64,000 bases of DNA from NCBI GenBank assembly GCA_964017235.1, contig OZ024936.1:61059028-61123027 (forward strand). The letters run 5' to 3'. The notes below the pieces were generated by a model that was not told where the DNA came from, ran no database searches, and worked only from the letters and a program-made list of their open reading frames with translations. Below, one piece after another: positions 1 to 12,062 of the stretch (position 1 is its first letter; every line of letters begins with the position of its first letter). Source of the DNA: Sabellastarte sp. h YS-2021 (lineage: Eukaryota; Annelida; Polychaeta; Sabellida; Sabellidae). A program made the position numbers and the translations under genes.

Positions 1-483
1 CAGTACCGGGCTCTGGGTGTATGTATAAACTCGTGCTATTTTTTTTTTACAAATATTGCAGTTGTTGCATTTTATTCAGTAATGTACTAAAATAAATGCC
101 TATATTTTATTTGTAACTAGGTGTAACTTTACAATGATGCTAAAACGTACTCTTAAAGTAACTTTATAATGATGCTAAAATGTACTCTTAAAAGTCTAGT
201 AGATAATAAATGTTAGTATTTTCCGAACTATTCTGTTTGTTGGGCTTGGGTTAGCCGGGGAATGTGGGAGGTGTATCAGCCCCTTCACCAAATATTTCAT
301 ACAACTTTTTCAAATATGAATCAAAAGAAACAATGTTGCCACTATTACTGAAAGTCAATAATTTTGTGAAGAGCCATATATTACTTAGAAATACAAATGT
401 AGATTCACAAAGAACTTGTATATTAATTACGTGAAAATCTATACAGCACAGGCAGATTGTCTCAAGCACATCAATCGTCAGTC
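1..483. other. Intergenic, nothing recognised
   Basis: AT-rich DNA with a short near-duplication: two similar stretches reading CTTTA(C/T)AATGATGCTAAAA at about 126-145 and 165-180. The minus-strand frame at 251-469 has no recognisable domain and is probably chance. Confidence 0.5.
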
Positions 484-1490
484 TTCTTTCTCTTTCCGTA
501 GTTTGTCACAAAAAGGCCATTGGTAGGCGAGGTTTTACAATGGCTTCCCCCACAGAATGGACCAGACTCCCACAATCATTTAGAGTTTCCTTAAGTCCTT
601 TTGTCTTCGGTATTTTTTTATTTGTTCTCGTATATACAACATAAATATTATTAATACACTGTCAATTGTTATAAACACAGAGGTAAAAAATATTTATAGG
701 TACACGTAAGTGAAAAGCATACAAAAATACATATCTAAATGAACCTGTCTAAATACAGAAATATTATAAGCTTGCTAAGCTTATTTTAAGAACTTCAAGC
801 TGTACACATTGTCAATAAAATTGTGTTAATTTCATGTAGCTTGAAAAATAAGTAATTATAACTTTCTCTACAATGCAACATATCTTTTATGATTTCAGTA
901 ATAACGAGTGTAGAATCAGCAGGTTGAACAGAGTTATTTATCTTATGACACCACATGAGAGGCTTTGTACAAAATAAATCATACTTACAAATATTATATT
1001 TATGACTATGACTACAAATATTATATTTATGACTATTTATGACTGAAATTAATTGTGTTACACATACATGATTGACTTCCATTAATGGCTAACTGTAAAC
1101 TTATAATATGAGGACTGAATGACTTTTTGGCCGGAATGTGGAGCCGACAAATTTCATCCCTCAGTAATTTCCCCACCCATCATGATGGGTTTATAATGAT
1201 TCCATGTGTGTCAGATTTGTTAGAATAAGAAATACAAAGACTTGGAGCAAGTTTAACAATCACTATGATCATAAAACACAATAACAGGTTTCCGAAGCCA
1301 GCTAAAGCCCTATTTGTTCAGACTAACCTATCCTCCACCATAGTACATCTCCCCGGTGGGCGCTAATTTGGATCTCGACCTGATACGTCCCTGGACTTTC
1401 CCTTTTTGAGTTCGAGAGCATAAGAGGATGTTGCATCAATTTTGCGCTCTATAAATGTTTCTATTTTATTCTATTCTGTTCTAGTCTATA
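484..1490 (+). mobile_element. L2/CR1-like LINE, 3' end, split by an insertion
   Basis: Two plus-strand pieces match the 3' part of the LINE on the minus strand at 59.5-60.7 kb. Piece one (about 484-590) translates to CHKKAIGRRGF and RLPQSFR, the same peptide run as in that copy. Piece two (about 1272-1490) continues with NTITGFRSQLKPYLF and RLTYPPP followed by a stop, then a shared 3' untranslated region ending in a TTCTA-type tail. Both peptide runs are adjacent in the other copy, so about 680 bases (591-1271) separate them here. The copy is 5'-truncated and dead. Confidence 0.8.
591..1271. other. Insert that splits the LINE fragment
   Basis: About 680 bases of AT-rich sequence lie between two adjacent parts of one LINE. 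A 22-base motif starting TACAAATATTATATTTATG is present twice at 986-1007 and 1013-1034 (spacing 27). I see no terminal inverted repeats and no convincing coding sequence, so its nature is unknown. Confidence 0.5.
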
Positions 1491-1696
1491 ACTTTAATAG
1501 ACTGACAACTGAAGAGTAAATTTTTCTCTTCATTAACAAAATCAGTGAAATCTCCAGTGAATGGAGCAGATTTTCTTTGCAATTCAATTCATAAACACCC
1601 ACACTTCATAATAATCACAACCGTTAATGATACCAAACTGCGTTGACACATTTTAAGCACTTTTACTAGATCACACACTTTAAGATATAAATATAA

Positions 1697-1950
1697 CATA
1701 TTTCACCGTATAAACACCCCAGGGGCGATGCATCTTTCAAAAGGTGGGGTGACTATTACAGGCAAAAAACAACTTAAGTGTTGATTGTCAGCACGTATAA
1801 TGGTGAAAGACCTTAAAATAAACTGCTATGTTTTATTGTTATCTTCGTTTCCTGTTCGCAGTTAGTCAATTAGGAACATACCAAAATGCAACTGTTTTCA
1901 GAATTTGGAAACCAAAGTGGAGAGGGGGTGTTTATATATGGTGAAATATG
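1697..1950. mobile_element. MITE with ATATTTCACC-type inverted repeats
   Basis: The left end reads CATATTTCACCGTATAAACA then CCCC (1697-1720). The right end (1925-1950) is its near-perfect inverse, GGGGTGTTTATATATGGTGA then AATATG. The element is 254 bases long and has no coding capacity, which fits a non-autonomous DNA transposon. No clear target duplication is visible, so I leave the superfamily open. Confidence 0.7.
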
Positions 1951-2414
1951 GTAGTTGTCAATACTAGCATATGAGATCAGTCTATGACAGACTGGCTCAT
2001 CCTGTCCAGGTTTATAAAAATGCTTCGTCTCTCCATGCCAAGAAACTATAAATAAACAATATGGGCCACTTGAACTAACACCAGATTGCTTCCCAAGCTC
2101 CCGATCATGCGACCAGTAATCTTGTTCCTTGAGAAGATTCTTCACAGGCATCTGCCAGTTTCTCTTCTCTGCTTCCCAAGAATGATATTGGCTGTGTGCT
2201 ACAATTCATCTTCATGAAGCATAGAAGCTGGAAACAGCTGGTTGTAAGACCAGTCTTATAGGTCGTACAACTTTTTAGCCACTCGAGATATATCATGTAC
2301 AGTCTTCCTACCCTTTTTGACAAAACGAATTGTTGCAGGCATCTGAGTGTAAAATCGGTTAGATCATATGACATCTCTTAGAATGGACCTGACATATCAG
2401 AGAATGGCTTTACC
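1951..2414. other. Downstream flank and probable 3' UTR of the TRIM-like gene
   Basis: No coding signal is recognised. The minus-strand open frames at 1870-2151 and 2105-2374 overlap each other, lack domains and have ordinary AT-rich composition. Part of the stretch is presumably the 3' untranslated region of the gene that ends at 2415. Confidence 0.4.
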
Positions 2415-4154
2415 TTATAGGATTACACACACAGAAGAATCAGGTTGTTGTCTTTTATGTCCAGTGGTTTGACTTCTGGCTGATCTTGCACCCTGATATC
2501 TGTCATCTCTGGGAACTAAATCAGGTCTCCTGTCCATCATGGATTCACCAACATTTGGCCCTTCTGTTGGAGCACTAGGCTTGCTGGTATTACCAACTCC
2601 ATAGCTTCCATAGGCTGGATGGCTTACATCGGATCTGTCTGGCTTTTTTGTTCCCTTACCAGTGTCCAAAGGAGGGAGAGAACCTTTACCTCTTCTTGGA
2701 GCTAGGAAGTTAATAGAGTCAATACTCGCTCGCAAAGAATATAGTTGTTGTGTAGTTTCTTCATCCAATGTAACACTGTTAGAAGATGATGCTGAAGACA
2801 GATACTGGTAAATATGAATCTGTGAAAAATCAACACCTTCCACCCCCTTTAAGAGGATGACTAAATGCCTTTGCGTAGTTATAGCAACATCTTGCGGACG
2901 AATGTCCAAACTATCCCTACAAGAGTTTCTGATAATGTGTGTCATAAAGGCACCTTTAGGATCAAACATTTCCACTCTGTGATTGTCTCTATCACAAACA
3001 AATATACTGCCATCTTGATCTGCACATAATCCAACTGGATGCAATAGTTCCCCATCTGCATTTCCCATGGTCCCGAATTTTAGCTTGAACTTACCCCTAC
3101 TGTCAAACATTTTGATGCAATGGTTACCATAGTCAGATACTATGACTTCATCATTTGGTCCAATTGTAACATGAAAGGGGTATTTAAACTGAGTGTTTTT
3201 ACTCCCCCTCTTGCCAAATTGCTTCACCATGTCATATTCTGGGTTAAAGATATATACACAATGTCTCCCTGCATCTGTCACCACGATGTTGTTGTTCTTC
3301 ATCACTGCAATACCATAAGGTTCAGAATCTTTAGGATTACCCATTCTGGCATTGCAAACTGCCACTTCACGATTTGCAAAAGACTCTAAAACACAGACCT
3401 GGGCTGAAGATGATGTCCTGTCTTTTCGCATTGCAACAGCAATGTATCCTTCAGCAGTCAGTGTTGCACATTTACTTGGAAGACAATTTTTCTCGAGGCC
3501 ATAGAATAAATTCTGGTTGATGGATTTCTTGTAATCGCCTACTATGGAGAACACTGACACTGTGTTGTTGTCATTCGATACAATAATGTCGTTAGCACTG
3601 TTTACATCAACAGATATAGGGTTACATAGACTGTCCCCATAATGTCCGAATCTCGCGAGCAGTCTCACAAGTAACTGCCCGCCACTTTTCTTTTGGGCAC
3701 TGTTGTAGATATCACGCATGCTTGTGATCTTCATTACCAGGTGGTCACGTGTCAACCTGGTCCGTTTGTGGCTTCTCGAACATTCGTCGCACAGAAAGTC
3801 CTCACATCGGATGCACACATATGAGGCTGGTGCACTTTTCCCATCCTCGCTGCAAAGGTCACAGTTTTTGGTCGTGTGAGAATGAAGAGTATCCAATAGG
3901 CTGCCAAGTAAGTGATTATCTTGCAGACCATCTGCTGTGTTCCTCGGCAGGTCACATACCTGTCTGCAAGTGGGGCAAAAGACACAATAAGTCCCATCTC
4001 CTGCTTGAACTTTATGTCTATTGATATGCTCGACCAGACAACCTTTGCAGAAGGTGTGCAGGCAGGGCAGAGCTTTGGGATCACTGAATGTGTTGTTACA
4101 TAGCTTGCAAGTCAGAAAGTCGTCTTTAATTTCATTGACTAATTTCTCAGCCAT
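2415..4154 (-). CDS. TRIM-like RING/B-box/NHL protein with a C-terminal CaaX box
   Basis: A 579-residue single-exon protein starting at the ATG at 4154 (MAEKLVNEIKDDF); the in-frame GTG two codons upstream is not a likely start. A C3HC4 RING finger uses C16, C19, C31, H33, C36, C39, C60 and C63. A B-box-like zinc site follows (C98, C101, C114, C117, C122, C125, H129, H138). The usual TRIM coiled coil is missing. From about residue 160 to 430 come NHL beta-propeller repeats, for example PYGIAVMKNNNIVVTDAG and HPVGLCADQDGSIFVCD. The tail (about 430-575) is Ser/Pro/Arg-rich and probably disordered. The protein ends CVIL, a CaaX box whose final Leu favours geranylgeranylation. Known family role: RING E3 ubiquitin ligase with a substrate- or RNA-binding propeller. 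The lipid anchor suggests (inference) that it acts at membranes. Substrate and pathway are unknown. Confidence 0.9.
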   Translation of the reverse strand: MAEKLVNEIKDDFLTCKLCNNTFSDPKALPCLHTFCKGCLVEHINRHKVQAGDGTYCVFCPTCRQVCDLPRNTADGLQDNHLLGSLLDTLHSHTTKNCDLCSEDGKSAPASYVCIRCEDFLCDECSRSHKRTRLTRDHLVMKITSMRDIYNSAQKKSGGQLLVRLLARFGHYGDSLCNPISVDVNSANDIIVSNDNNTVSVFSIVGDYKKSINQNLFYGLEKNCLPSKCATLTAEGYIAVAMRKDRTSSSAQVCVLESFANREVAVCNARMGNPKDSEPYGIAVMKNNNIVVTDAGRHCVYIFNPEYDMVKQFGKRGSKNTQFKYPFHVTIGPNDEVIVSDYGNHCIKMFDSRGKFKLKFGTMGNADGELLHPVGLCADQDGSIFVCDRDNHRVEMFDPKGAFMTHIIRNSCRDSLDIRPQDVAITTQRHLVILLKGVEGVDFSQIHIYQYLSSASSSNSVTLDEETTQQLYSLRASIDSINFLAPRRGKGSLPPLDTGKGTKKPDRSDVSHPAYGSYGVGNTSKPSAPTEGPNVGESMMDRRPDLVPRDDRYQGARSARSQTTGHKRQQPDSSVCVIL

Positions 4155-4236
4155 TGCCACTAATTGATGTTTTTTTTAACTTAAGCAAATATAAAAGTAT
4201 CATGTACTCTTATTGTTCTTCATCTGTGTCTGTGAT

Positions 4237-4250
4237 CTGCAAATAGAAAC
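4237..4250 (-). other. Probable 3' splice site of a 5' UTR intron
   Basis: On the minus strand the sequence reads GTTTCTATTTGCAG and then ATCACAGACACAG, a good acceptor about 80 bases upstream of the TRIM-like ATG. The coding part is therefore probably one exon, preceded by a spliced non-coding exon further right. Confidence 0.4.
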
Positions 4251-4549
4251 GGAAGTTGAAAGTCATTACTGAGATTAAAAGTAAATTTAGTGATATCAGA
4301 AGATATGCTTGCTGGGTTTTTTCCCCATTTGTTCTTTTACACTAAATTTTAACTAGAAATCTGTGAAGTTTTAAAATGAGATCACCAGTATGTGGTGGTA
4401 ATTTATCCGGAGAAAGGTACGTGTTGCATGTTGACTTCTTCAAGAATAAATTAAATGGGAGGATGTTGCACTATTACATCTTGAACACCGTACACATTTA
4501 TAACCACTTGCCTCGAGTAGTAAATTTGTGGGCCACATAAAAAAAATTA

Positions 4550-4985
4550 TTTATTTTGATCATATTTTAAATTTGTTGTTACCATGTACTAGTAGGTTGG
4601 CATTTATCATTAGTTGACCTTGTATAAAGTGAAGGAATTTCAAGAGATTTTGTTTGATGTTAGCATACAGAGGACAAGTGATGAAAAAATGGCCAGGATC
4701 TTCCTTTAGAAATCCATAGAGGCAACACTCACATTCTCTTACATACATATTTTTAAAGGTGAATCCAGGCTACTGTAACCCCACCTGAGACAAGTATGGG
4801 TAATATTGGTAGCCCTATAACTCAAATCATATAGTTTTATAAGGTTTGTAGAGAAAGTGGTGGATATACCTTGCAAAATTTGAGTAGATCGTTTGAGAAA
4901 GAACCTAGACATGGCTGATTCCTAATATGGGTGGGAATTTTGTACCATAATCTAGCCTCATAATCCTTACTGTATGATTGCTACA
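4550..4985 (-). mobile_element. Degraded LINE remnant (end of ORF2)
   Basis: Minus-strand translation gives, in two adjacent frames, LWYKIPTHIRNQPCLGSFSN and then HTCLRWGYSSLDSPL followed by RECECCLYGFLKEDPGHFFI and TCPLYANIKQNLLKFL. The second block is the Cys-Cys...His...Cys knuckle found at the end of many CR1/L2/RTE-type reverse transcriptases. The frame is interrupted and no upstream RT motif remains, so this is an old 5'-truncated fragment. The clade cannot be settled from this piece. Confidence 0.65.
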
Positions 4986-7288
4986 AAAATCTATATTTAA
5001 TACCTTTCAAATTTAATACATATTTTGTACTAGTGTACAAATCAGTGAAAACATTATGGAGACGCCCCCAAAAATAGATCCCAACAAGACATGACATACA
5101 CAGACAATGACTGACTGGAAATTTATGAAAAAAAAACATAATTGGCGGCGATACATAAACATACTTATGTATGACTGCATAATAGGTTCTAACTATTATC
5201 AAATTTACTAAAATGTTATGAAAATAATGAAAAAGAAAACAAAACAAATTCTACTCACTGTTCAGCGTTTGAGTCTGCAGGAATTACATTTTACCAGTGA
5301 AAGAACAAGAGAGACAGTACACGTCTGAACACAGGAATGTTCTATCCAGATAATCCCCATTAAAACAAAAGGTATTATATAGATGGACTTCCTCATGACA
5401 AAGCCATAATTGGCATATTATACTCCAGGTTCATTGTACTTGTACATTGTGTATGGATTCACACAATATTGTGTATCAATATTAAAAGTACAAAGGCATA
5501 ATATTGATCCACATTCATTTTGTTTTCTATCTGCACACAATATTATAAATCCATTGACATGTGTCACTGTTACCGGTTTGAATAGATCCCTATTTGGGAC
5601 TCAATCCAGATATTGGCAATCAATACCTCTACCTTGTGGGTTGAATAAAAGTTTGTATAATCCAGTCCTATATCTATGGTAGCCTTGAATAAGGCTTATT
5701 AAATATATATCCAAAACTGCCAATTAAACTTATTGTGCTCTACTTAAAATTTGTAATAATTTATATTCGAATGTAAGTTATCTTTCATTCATTTTCTTAA
5801 ATAGAAATTTATGAGCCTTAAATTGCATCAAAACAGATCAAGGGAAACAATACGCCTCCCTTATACATAAATACTGCAAAATGTGTGTTTATTGTGACCT
5901 TCCTGTTTCTGCTTATTTAGAGTGAGTACCATTTTTCTTTTCAAAAATTATAAGTTCAATGTCCAGGGTCTGGATTTCCAAAGTCTCTTTAAATTGAATG
6001 TCACATAAAATGTCATCTAAAATCATCATTTAATGAAGATTTGTCTCACAAAGCATGCTTCCACAATCTTCAGGGAAAAGATGGGTACACCTTATTATAC
6101 CATTGAAAACACTGTTCAACTGAAGTTGTTGCGTTGTGCCAGTTCTTTCAACTAAAATACGTAGATTGCTCCTTCCTTAAGTTCTAAGTAAAATAGAATT
6201 CAACAGGAATTCAAAGGGGACTAACACAAAAGCAGGGAGTACACATTGCTTTATTAAAACCCATTACCAGCCTTTTACACTGAAGTTAAAACGCATGTTT
6301 TGCTTGTATCTTTTTGTCCCTGGCTTACAATTGCAGTAAGCTCACCTATTTGTCTTACCATTTTATGAAGTGAAACCCTTTTATTTGAACTGAAAGCGGT
6401 TTTTTTTTCTAATTACAAAGAAACATTGAGGTTTTAGAAAGGCTAGTTCCCTACAAATCAGTCGAATGTGTGACATATGTATGTGAAATAGATGAATAGT
6501 ACCATACTATTAAAGGTTAGTACTATTGTGTACTGTCCAGATTTGTATATTGGCAAATTAATCATATATTAGACTTCACAAACAAATGGACAAACCGGGG
6601 TGTAAATTTGATTTAGTCTCACTTGTTTTGTGTTTAATTAATTAGTCATGGCTATCAACTGGGACGTACAAACACAGGTATCACGACAGTACAAAGAAAA
6701 TGGTTTGGTTTGCTATGAAGGTGTGTATTCAGAATTTTTTAATTATGCCCAAGTTCATTCAGACTGATAGTACAGTGCATCAGCAACATATTCATAATAT
6801 TTTTAATTCCCCAATACTTAATTACCTTATTATCAAATAATGAACTTTAACTAAATCAGACTGCACTTGTATTTTATTTTAGCAGTTCCACCATCTGTGT
6901 ATCACATGACATTTCCAACCTCCCACTTTCACAAACATGAAAAGTCCACCAAGGAAGGAGATGACATGTATTTATGAAAACTCCCATAAACCAAAGTTAT
7001 CCAATGAACTAATCATGTCAATCAAAATGAGGTAATTACTTATTGTCTGTTGTATTGACAAATACTCACACCCACACAAAAACCATAAACACCATCTACA
7101 TTTTCGGCCCAAATTGAAACATTACATCTTTTCTTTCATTTTAATAGGCTGATGTCTGTATAATATTAAAGTATCAATATCAGGAAAGTGAAATTAGCAC
7201 GTTTAATATCTGAATATACACATTTATAGGAAGTACTACAGTTGTATTTTATATATTTAAACTTGATACAATTGCAAAACTATAAACC
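4986..7288. other. Intergenic, nothing recognised
   Basis: AT-rich single-copy-looking DNA. The frames at 4981-5247 and 5410-5682 lack domains, and the second falls in a stretch with several CACAATATT-like repeats. No RNA gene or transposon terminus is seen. Confidence 0.5.
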
Positions 7289-7530
7289 ACTCCTAAAGCA
7301 CAGACCTCTGCCAACGTAGGCAAGTATATTCCTGCATAACATAAATTCAGCACTTTTTTGTGTCCAAACCATGATCACAATCTTTCCCCAATTTTTTCAC
7401 TGTTTCCTTTGGGTAGGCACAATGCACATAAAATAAATTTATAAATATTCATTCATCAGTTTTGGAGTAGTCAGGAACACAGACAAATAAAGACAAAGGA
7501 ATGCACATAAAAACATACTGAAAATTGCCA
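7289..7530. repeat. Possible copy of a 'cctccgccaaggagg' type interspersed repeat
   Basis: The left end AGCACAGACCTCTGCCAACG resembles the inverse of the usual right end of this widespread marine repeat type. The right end runs ACACAGACAAATAAAGACAA, like the inverse of its TTTGTTTGTCTGT-rich left end. The match is from memory of the repeat's look and is weak. Confidence 0.3.
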
Positions 7531-8400
7531 GTAGACTGAAGCAATAATATGTGATGTAACCATATATTACATATTGTTTGATTTAATCTTTGCTCCTTTG
7601 CATGTTTTTTCTGTGTTCAATTATTTACTCTACCAAGCCTAGCAGAGAAGGTTAGGTGATCGTGGTATTTTGTGTGTTAACAAAACTTACATAAAAAAAT
7701 AAAAAAAAAATAGAAAAAAATACTGTACGGATTAACATTTTTGATTTGATCAGTGGGTTGCTCGTGACAAGAAATATTAGATTAATTTGAGGAATGATCC
7801 GCAACAAATTCCGGATTATGAGGAACTACACTGTGGAATATTTTGTTCAGGGCATAGTGGCTTACTGCATTTGAACATCGACAGCTGACTACACTGTTAG
7901 ATTCAAAACAGATTAAATGATGTCTGCCCTGACATTTTTTTCTTGCCTTCATCCACACGCTGTTTTGACCAAGAATATCTTTTTTGTACCATCTTTATAG
8001 CCTTTTTTACTTGTACCTTTAGCACAGGATTTCTTTATCCGTGTATCACTTGAGGTATTGCCAAAGTAGTGGAGGATAATGTCAATATGACTGTCTTTAC
8101 TTCCCATCCATTCTATAGCAGTAAAATTCCAAATAATAAAGCTTACCCACATGGTACTACCCTTTCTAATTGTTTTTAATAGGGCACAGGAATGTTATTA
8201 TTAAATTCTATGGCACTGACAAACACATTTTCCCTATCCAAATCCATATGGCCTCCATACCCCAGCCCACTTTTACTCTAAATCATTACTACCTTCTACA
8301 TTGCTAGCTATTATTTGTATTTCAGCCACATTTCAATTTGGCAAGACAAAAATAAATTTCTTCTATATTTTATTAGACAATAATTTGTACAAAATGCTCT
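7531..8400. other. Intergenic, nothing recognised
   Basis: Contains an A-rich patch at about 7690-7725. The minus-strand frame at 7949-8152 and the plus frame at 8301-8501 have no recognisable features. Confidence 0.45.
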
Positions 8401-8608
8401 GTTTCAGTGGGGTCATTTATGTCCCCAGGAGTAATTACCATATTCTTTTGTGCACATCTTATACATTAATTTGTTTCTCTTGGTTTGTAAAATATTGGTA
8501 AAAGAGTAACAAATTCATGAAATATCATAAAGAAATTTGAATGTATTAAAATTTTATTAAGTATTTTTGGTGTACGGGGTCACAAAAGACCCCACAGGTA
8601 TGAATAGG
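8400..8608. mobile_element. Possible piggyBac-like MITE
   Basis: The right end reads GGGGTCACAAAAGACCCC followed by ACAGGTATGAATAGGGTTAA. That is a small GGGGTC/GACCCC hairpin, then a CCCTATTCATA-type terminus abutting TTAA, the piggyBac target. A diverged inverse (TGGGGTCATTTATGTCCCC) lies at about 8408-8426 and may be the left end, but no clean left TTAA is visible. Confidence 0.35.
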
Positions 8609-9048
8609 GTTAACTATTGGTATATTCTACTGTGTAGTACATGAACTCATAATGACGTGCTTAAATGCTGGCATATTCTGACAGTATCTTATATGAGCAC
8701 ATAATGTCCATTCACACAAAGAATTTGTACAAACACTGAAATGTCGATATACATGTATTTAGATTTGCCACGCAAGAGACATATTTACTTTCCACAGTTT
8801 CAATTTTTAACGTAGGTTTAAGGAAAAAATAAGGTAATAGTGTTATTCCCAGGGGCTCCTTACAATAGATACTTCCTGTTTCTAATGTGTAAACAAGTAC
8901 CAATGTTTTGTGTTTTAATAACATATACAATATTCCCACCGTTGAAAAGGCATTTATTACAAACTTGCACTTAAATCCATGCAGAAATGGCGGACAAACA
9001 TTTCTCACATTCACATTATTTTTACTTTATACACATAAATATATCCTT

Positions 9049-9275
9049 GTTACCTCCACCAAGAAGGATATGTTTTGCGTTTTGTTTGTTTGTCTGTCTG
9101 TTTGCTATATAATTTGAAAAAAGTTATGAACAGAATTTTATGAAATGTTCTAGCAATGTTTGGCCCAAGGAACAGACGATTACATTTTGGTGGGGATCTG
9201 TCATCGTCTGTATTCAGGAAATTTTTAAAGGATCTTTTATCTGTGCGAGATAGGGCCATTTTCAATATATGAGAA
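9049..9275. repeat. Interspersed repeat, left part
   Basis: Begins TACCTCCACCAAGAAGGATA, then a TTTGTTTGTCTGTCTG run, TTATGAACAGAATTTTATGA and ATTACATTTTGGTGGGGATC. This is the order of blocks in a short non-coding repeat common in fish and marine invertebrate genomes. A second copy that keeps the opposite end lies at 62440-62715. There is no coding capacity and the class is uncertain. Confidence 0.55.
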
Positions 9276-10008
9276 AAGACACAAGGGCACTACAGGCATC
9301 ACGAGTGCAGTAAGGGGCCAGTTACACTTTCATGGATCCCCCACGGATACAGGCCACGGTTAAATATGTGGAAAGTGCCAAGGATCCCATGCGGATTGTG
9401 GGGTTTGGGGGGGAAATGTTGAAAAAGTGAATGATTTACGGATGCGGCATGAATCTCTCTCCAGATGATAGGGATCCCACAAGGACGTCAGGGATGCCTT
9501 CCGTTGCTTGCGGATGATCTTCAGATACACATCCGTGGCCACCCGCAGTGCGGCGGAAGCACCCCAGGACACACCAGTACAATATAGGGATGCATCAGGA
9601 CGTCGCAAGGACACCCCAGATGGGTATATGGATCTTGAGGAGACTCACGGATGGGGTTTATGGATCTTTACTTCTCTCGCGGATGTTAGCTTATTGATTA
9701 GGGATTTTTATGATAACATTAAGCTGTCACTGGATACCTGGATCCAAATACCTATAAAAAGGGTAAGGGTAAGGCCACTGGCCAGATAGAATTAAGAAGT
9801 CAGAATGGACAGACTTAATAGAGATCTTATGCAAATTCAGCTCTTAATATTACAAATGGAGAGGCAGTTAGTCATCATTACAGATATGATAGACTGGCTG
9901 AGAAGGAGATGCGGTCTACGATGAGGACCGTGAAGACAAAGAAGATATTGGCTCAAGCCATGGCTAAGTCAGGCAGAGCGTGAAGAAGAGGGTCAGAACA
10001 CCTGACTG

Positions 10009-10983
10009 ATGCTGATGCTTGAGTTAGATGACCCTATGGCATACCGAAACTTCATCCGGATGCCACCAGAGCTTTTTCAAGAGCTGGAGCAGAGACTAGG
10101 GAGAGGACCTGGATGAGAGACCCCCAGAGTCCAGGACTGAAGTTGGCGGTCACCCTGAGATACTTGGCCAGTGGAGACAGCTACCTAACTCTGCAGTTTG
10201 CTTTCAGGGTGTCGAGGTCGACCATAAATAAGTTTGTGCCTGAGGTCTGCGACGCCATCATCAGGGCCTATCGAGATGAGGTGATGACATGCTCCACAAG
10301 CCCTGAAGACTTTTTGGAGGTTGAGTCCATTTTCCATCGGAGGTGGAACATCCCACATGCCCTGGGTGCCCTGGATGGAAAGCATATTCCCATCAGATGT
10401 CCACGACAGGGTGGCAGCCTCTACCACAACTACAAGGGCTTCCATTCTAATGTACTCCTGGCCTTGGTGGATGGAGACTACAAGTTCCTGTGGGTGGACT
10501 TGGGGGCAGCCGGGTCAAGCTCTGATGCACAGATTTTCAAGCACTCAGATTTGAGGCCCAAAATAGAGGATGGCACCATCGGCTTCCCAGAGAGTGAATC
10601 GCTTGTTGATGATGGGCCAAAGGTGAACTATTTTATCCTTGGGGACAATGCTTTTCCCCTCAAGCTTTGGCTTATGAAGCCCTACTCAAGACATGGTATG
10701 GACTTGAACCAGAAGGTGTTTAACTACAGGCTCAGTGGGGGAAGAAGGGTGGAGGAGAACGCCTTCGGGATACTAACATCCCGCTTTCAGATATTCCAGT
10801 ACTCCACAACCTGCTGAGGATGCAATACCCACACATCAACAGGACGATTTTGGGGCAGATGGCCAGTCTCCAATAGTGCTGGAGGGCAATGATATTCCAA
10901 ATGAGGGGCGAAACCCACTGGAGGCAGCCAAGGCACAGAGGAATATTCTGTGGGATTATTTCATGACTGATGGGCAGGTTTAA
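10009..10983 (+). pseudogene. Harbinger DDE transposase, disrupted
   Basis: HARBI1-type nuclease that cuts and joins Harbinger ends. The original start is the ATG at 10009 (MLMLELDDPMAYRNFIRM, matching copy 2). The long open part (10113-10817) carries the catalytic triad: D in ALDGKHI, D in ILGDNAFPL and E in RRVEENAFGIL. Compared with copy 2, this copy lacks the bases for PEIQKD near 10100, which shifts the frame. It also lacks about 70 bases after FQIFQ near 10800. The C-terminal tail remains readable in another frame up to a stop at 10981-10983 (WDYFMTDGQV). The gene is disrupted but keeps the active-site core. It faces the MADF-BESS-like gene on the other strand. Confidence 0.9.
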
Positions 10984-12062
10984 TTTAGACTTTATGTAAA
11001 TAAAATAAATAATTGTGTGCATTTAAATACTGTGATACAGTGACTTTCTCAATGTAAATACTAAATACTGCAATGGTACACTAAAATGTATGTGCTACCT
11101 CTAGGACTACATTATTTTACTGCAGTTTTACATGGACACTTGTTGATAAACTGAAGTATTAATTGTGTATTTTTGTCAAACATTATTGTCCTTTTTGTTA
11201 TGTTATAATGTGTGCATTTTACACTTCTTAAATAAAATCCTTGATTTCTTATACTTATTATTGTGTTTTTAATATTGCCACTGAAAAATTCATCTATTTG
11301 GTAAATGTTGACATTGTTCAATACCTTAACATACAAACTTTGATCTGCAGTCATTTGAAACTTTACAATGGTGATGCAATTGAAAGCAGTTGACACCTAT
11401 TGTTGAAATGGCCAACAATGCATTTCACTTCCTCTGCTTATGTACACCAATATGTGTCACCACCACTGAGTGGTGACAAAATGGAAGGGTTCAAAGGAAG
11501 GACATACACTTGGAACAATAGACAATCAAGTAATGAGCATACAAGCCCTCCTCAAAGTCACCAGTACTGAGAGAAAACATACCTTCCCCTACCTGAAAGA
11601 AGCAAGTGACAGGAGAAATGTGTATATTGGTGGGACATTGGAGGGATAATAGGTTCAAGTACCCCTTCACCTCCTGTTTCTGAGTTGTGGGGGTGGCTTT
11701 GGTGTCTCTTACTTAAGGTCTTGTATGTTTTTTTTTTAAATTGTTTTGGGGGGGATGTTTATGTTTGTCTCCTCTGACTTAACCTGGAGGGGGTTCTGGC
11801 TGAATACAAATTTCATTAACTGTCTTGCTGGATAGTACAATTACGGTTATATTTACATTCACTTAATCATTGTCTATTGTTATTTGCTGTTTCCATTTTT
11901 ATAATGGGGTATGTTGTATGGGGAATTTTTATTTCATTTGTTGGTGGGTTCCTTTAAATGTATATATAGCAAGAGCATTGCTCAAATAATTGTTTTGGGA
12001 AGATTTGGCGGCCCTTAAAAGAGCATTTTAAAAGTATCAGCTTTTGCTGAGTTATCAGCTGG
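10984..12062. other. Non-coding middle of Harbinger 1
   Basis: Convergent 3' flanks of the two transposon genes. It includes AATAAA-like signals just after the transposase stop (about 10998-11010) and GT/TG-rich patches. The minus-strand frame at 11112-11396 has no domain. Confidence 0.6.

Noticed and set aside
795-1082. 95-codon minus-strand frame
   Set aside because: Built on a short tandem repeat (HKYNIC twice) inside the insert of the split LINE; no domain.
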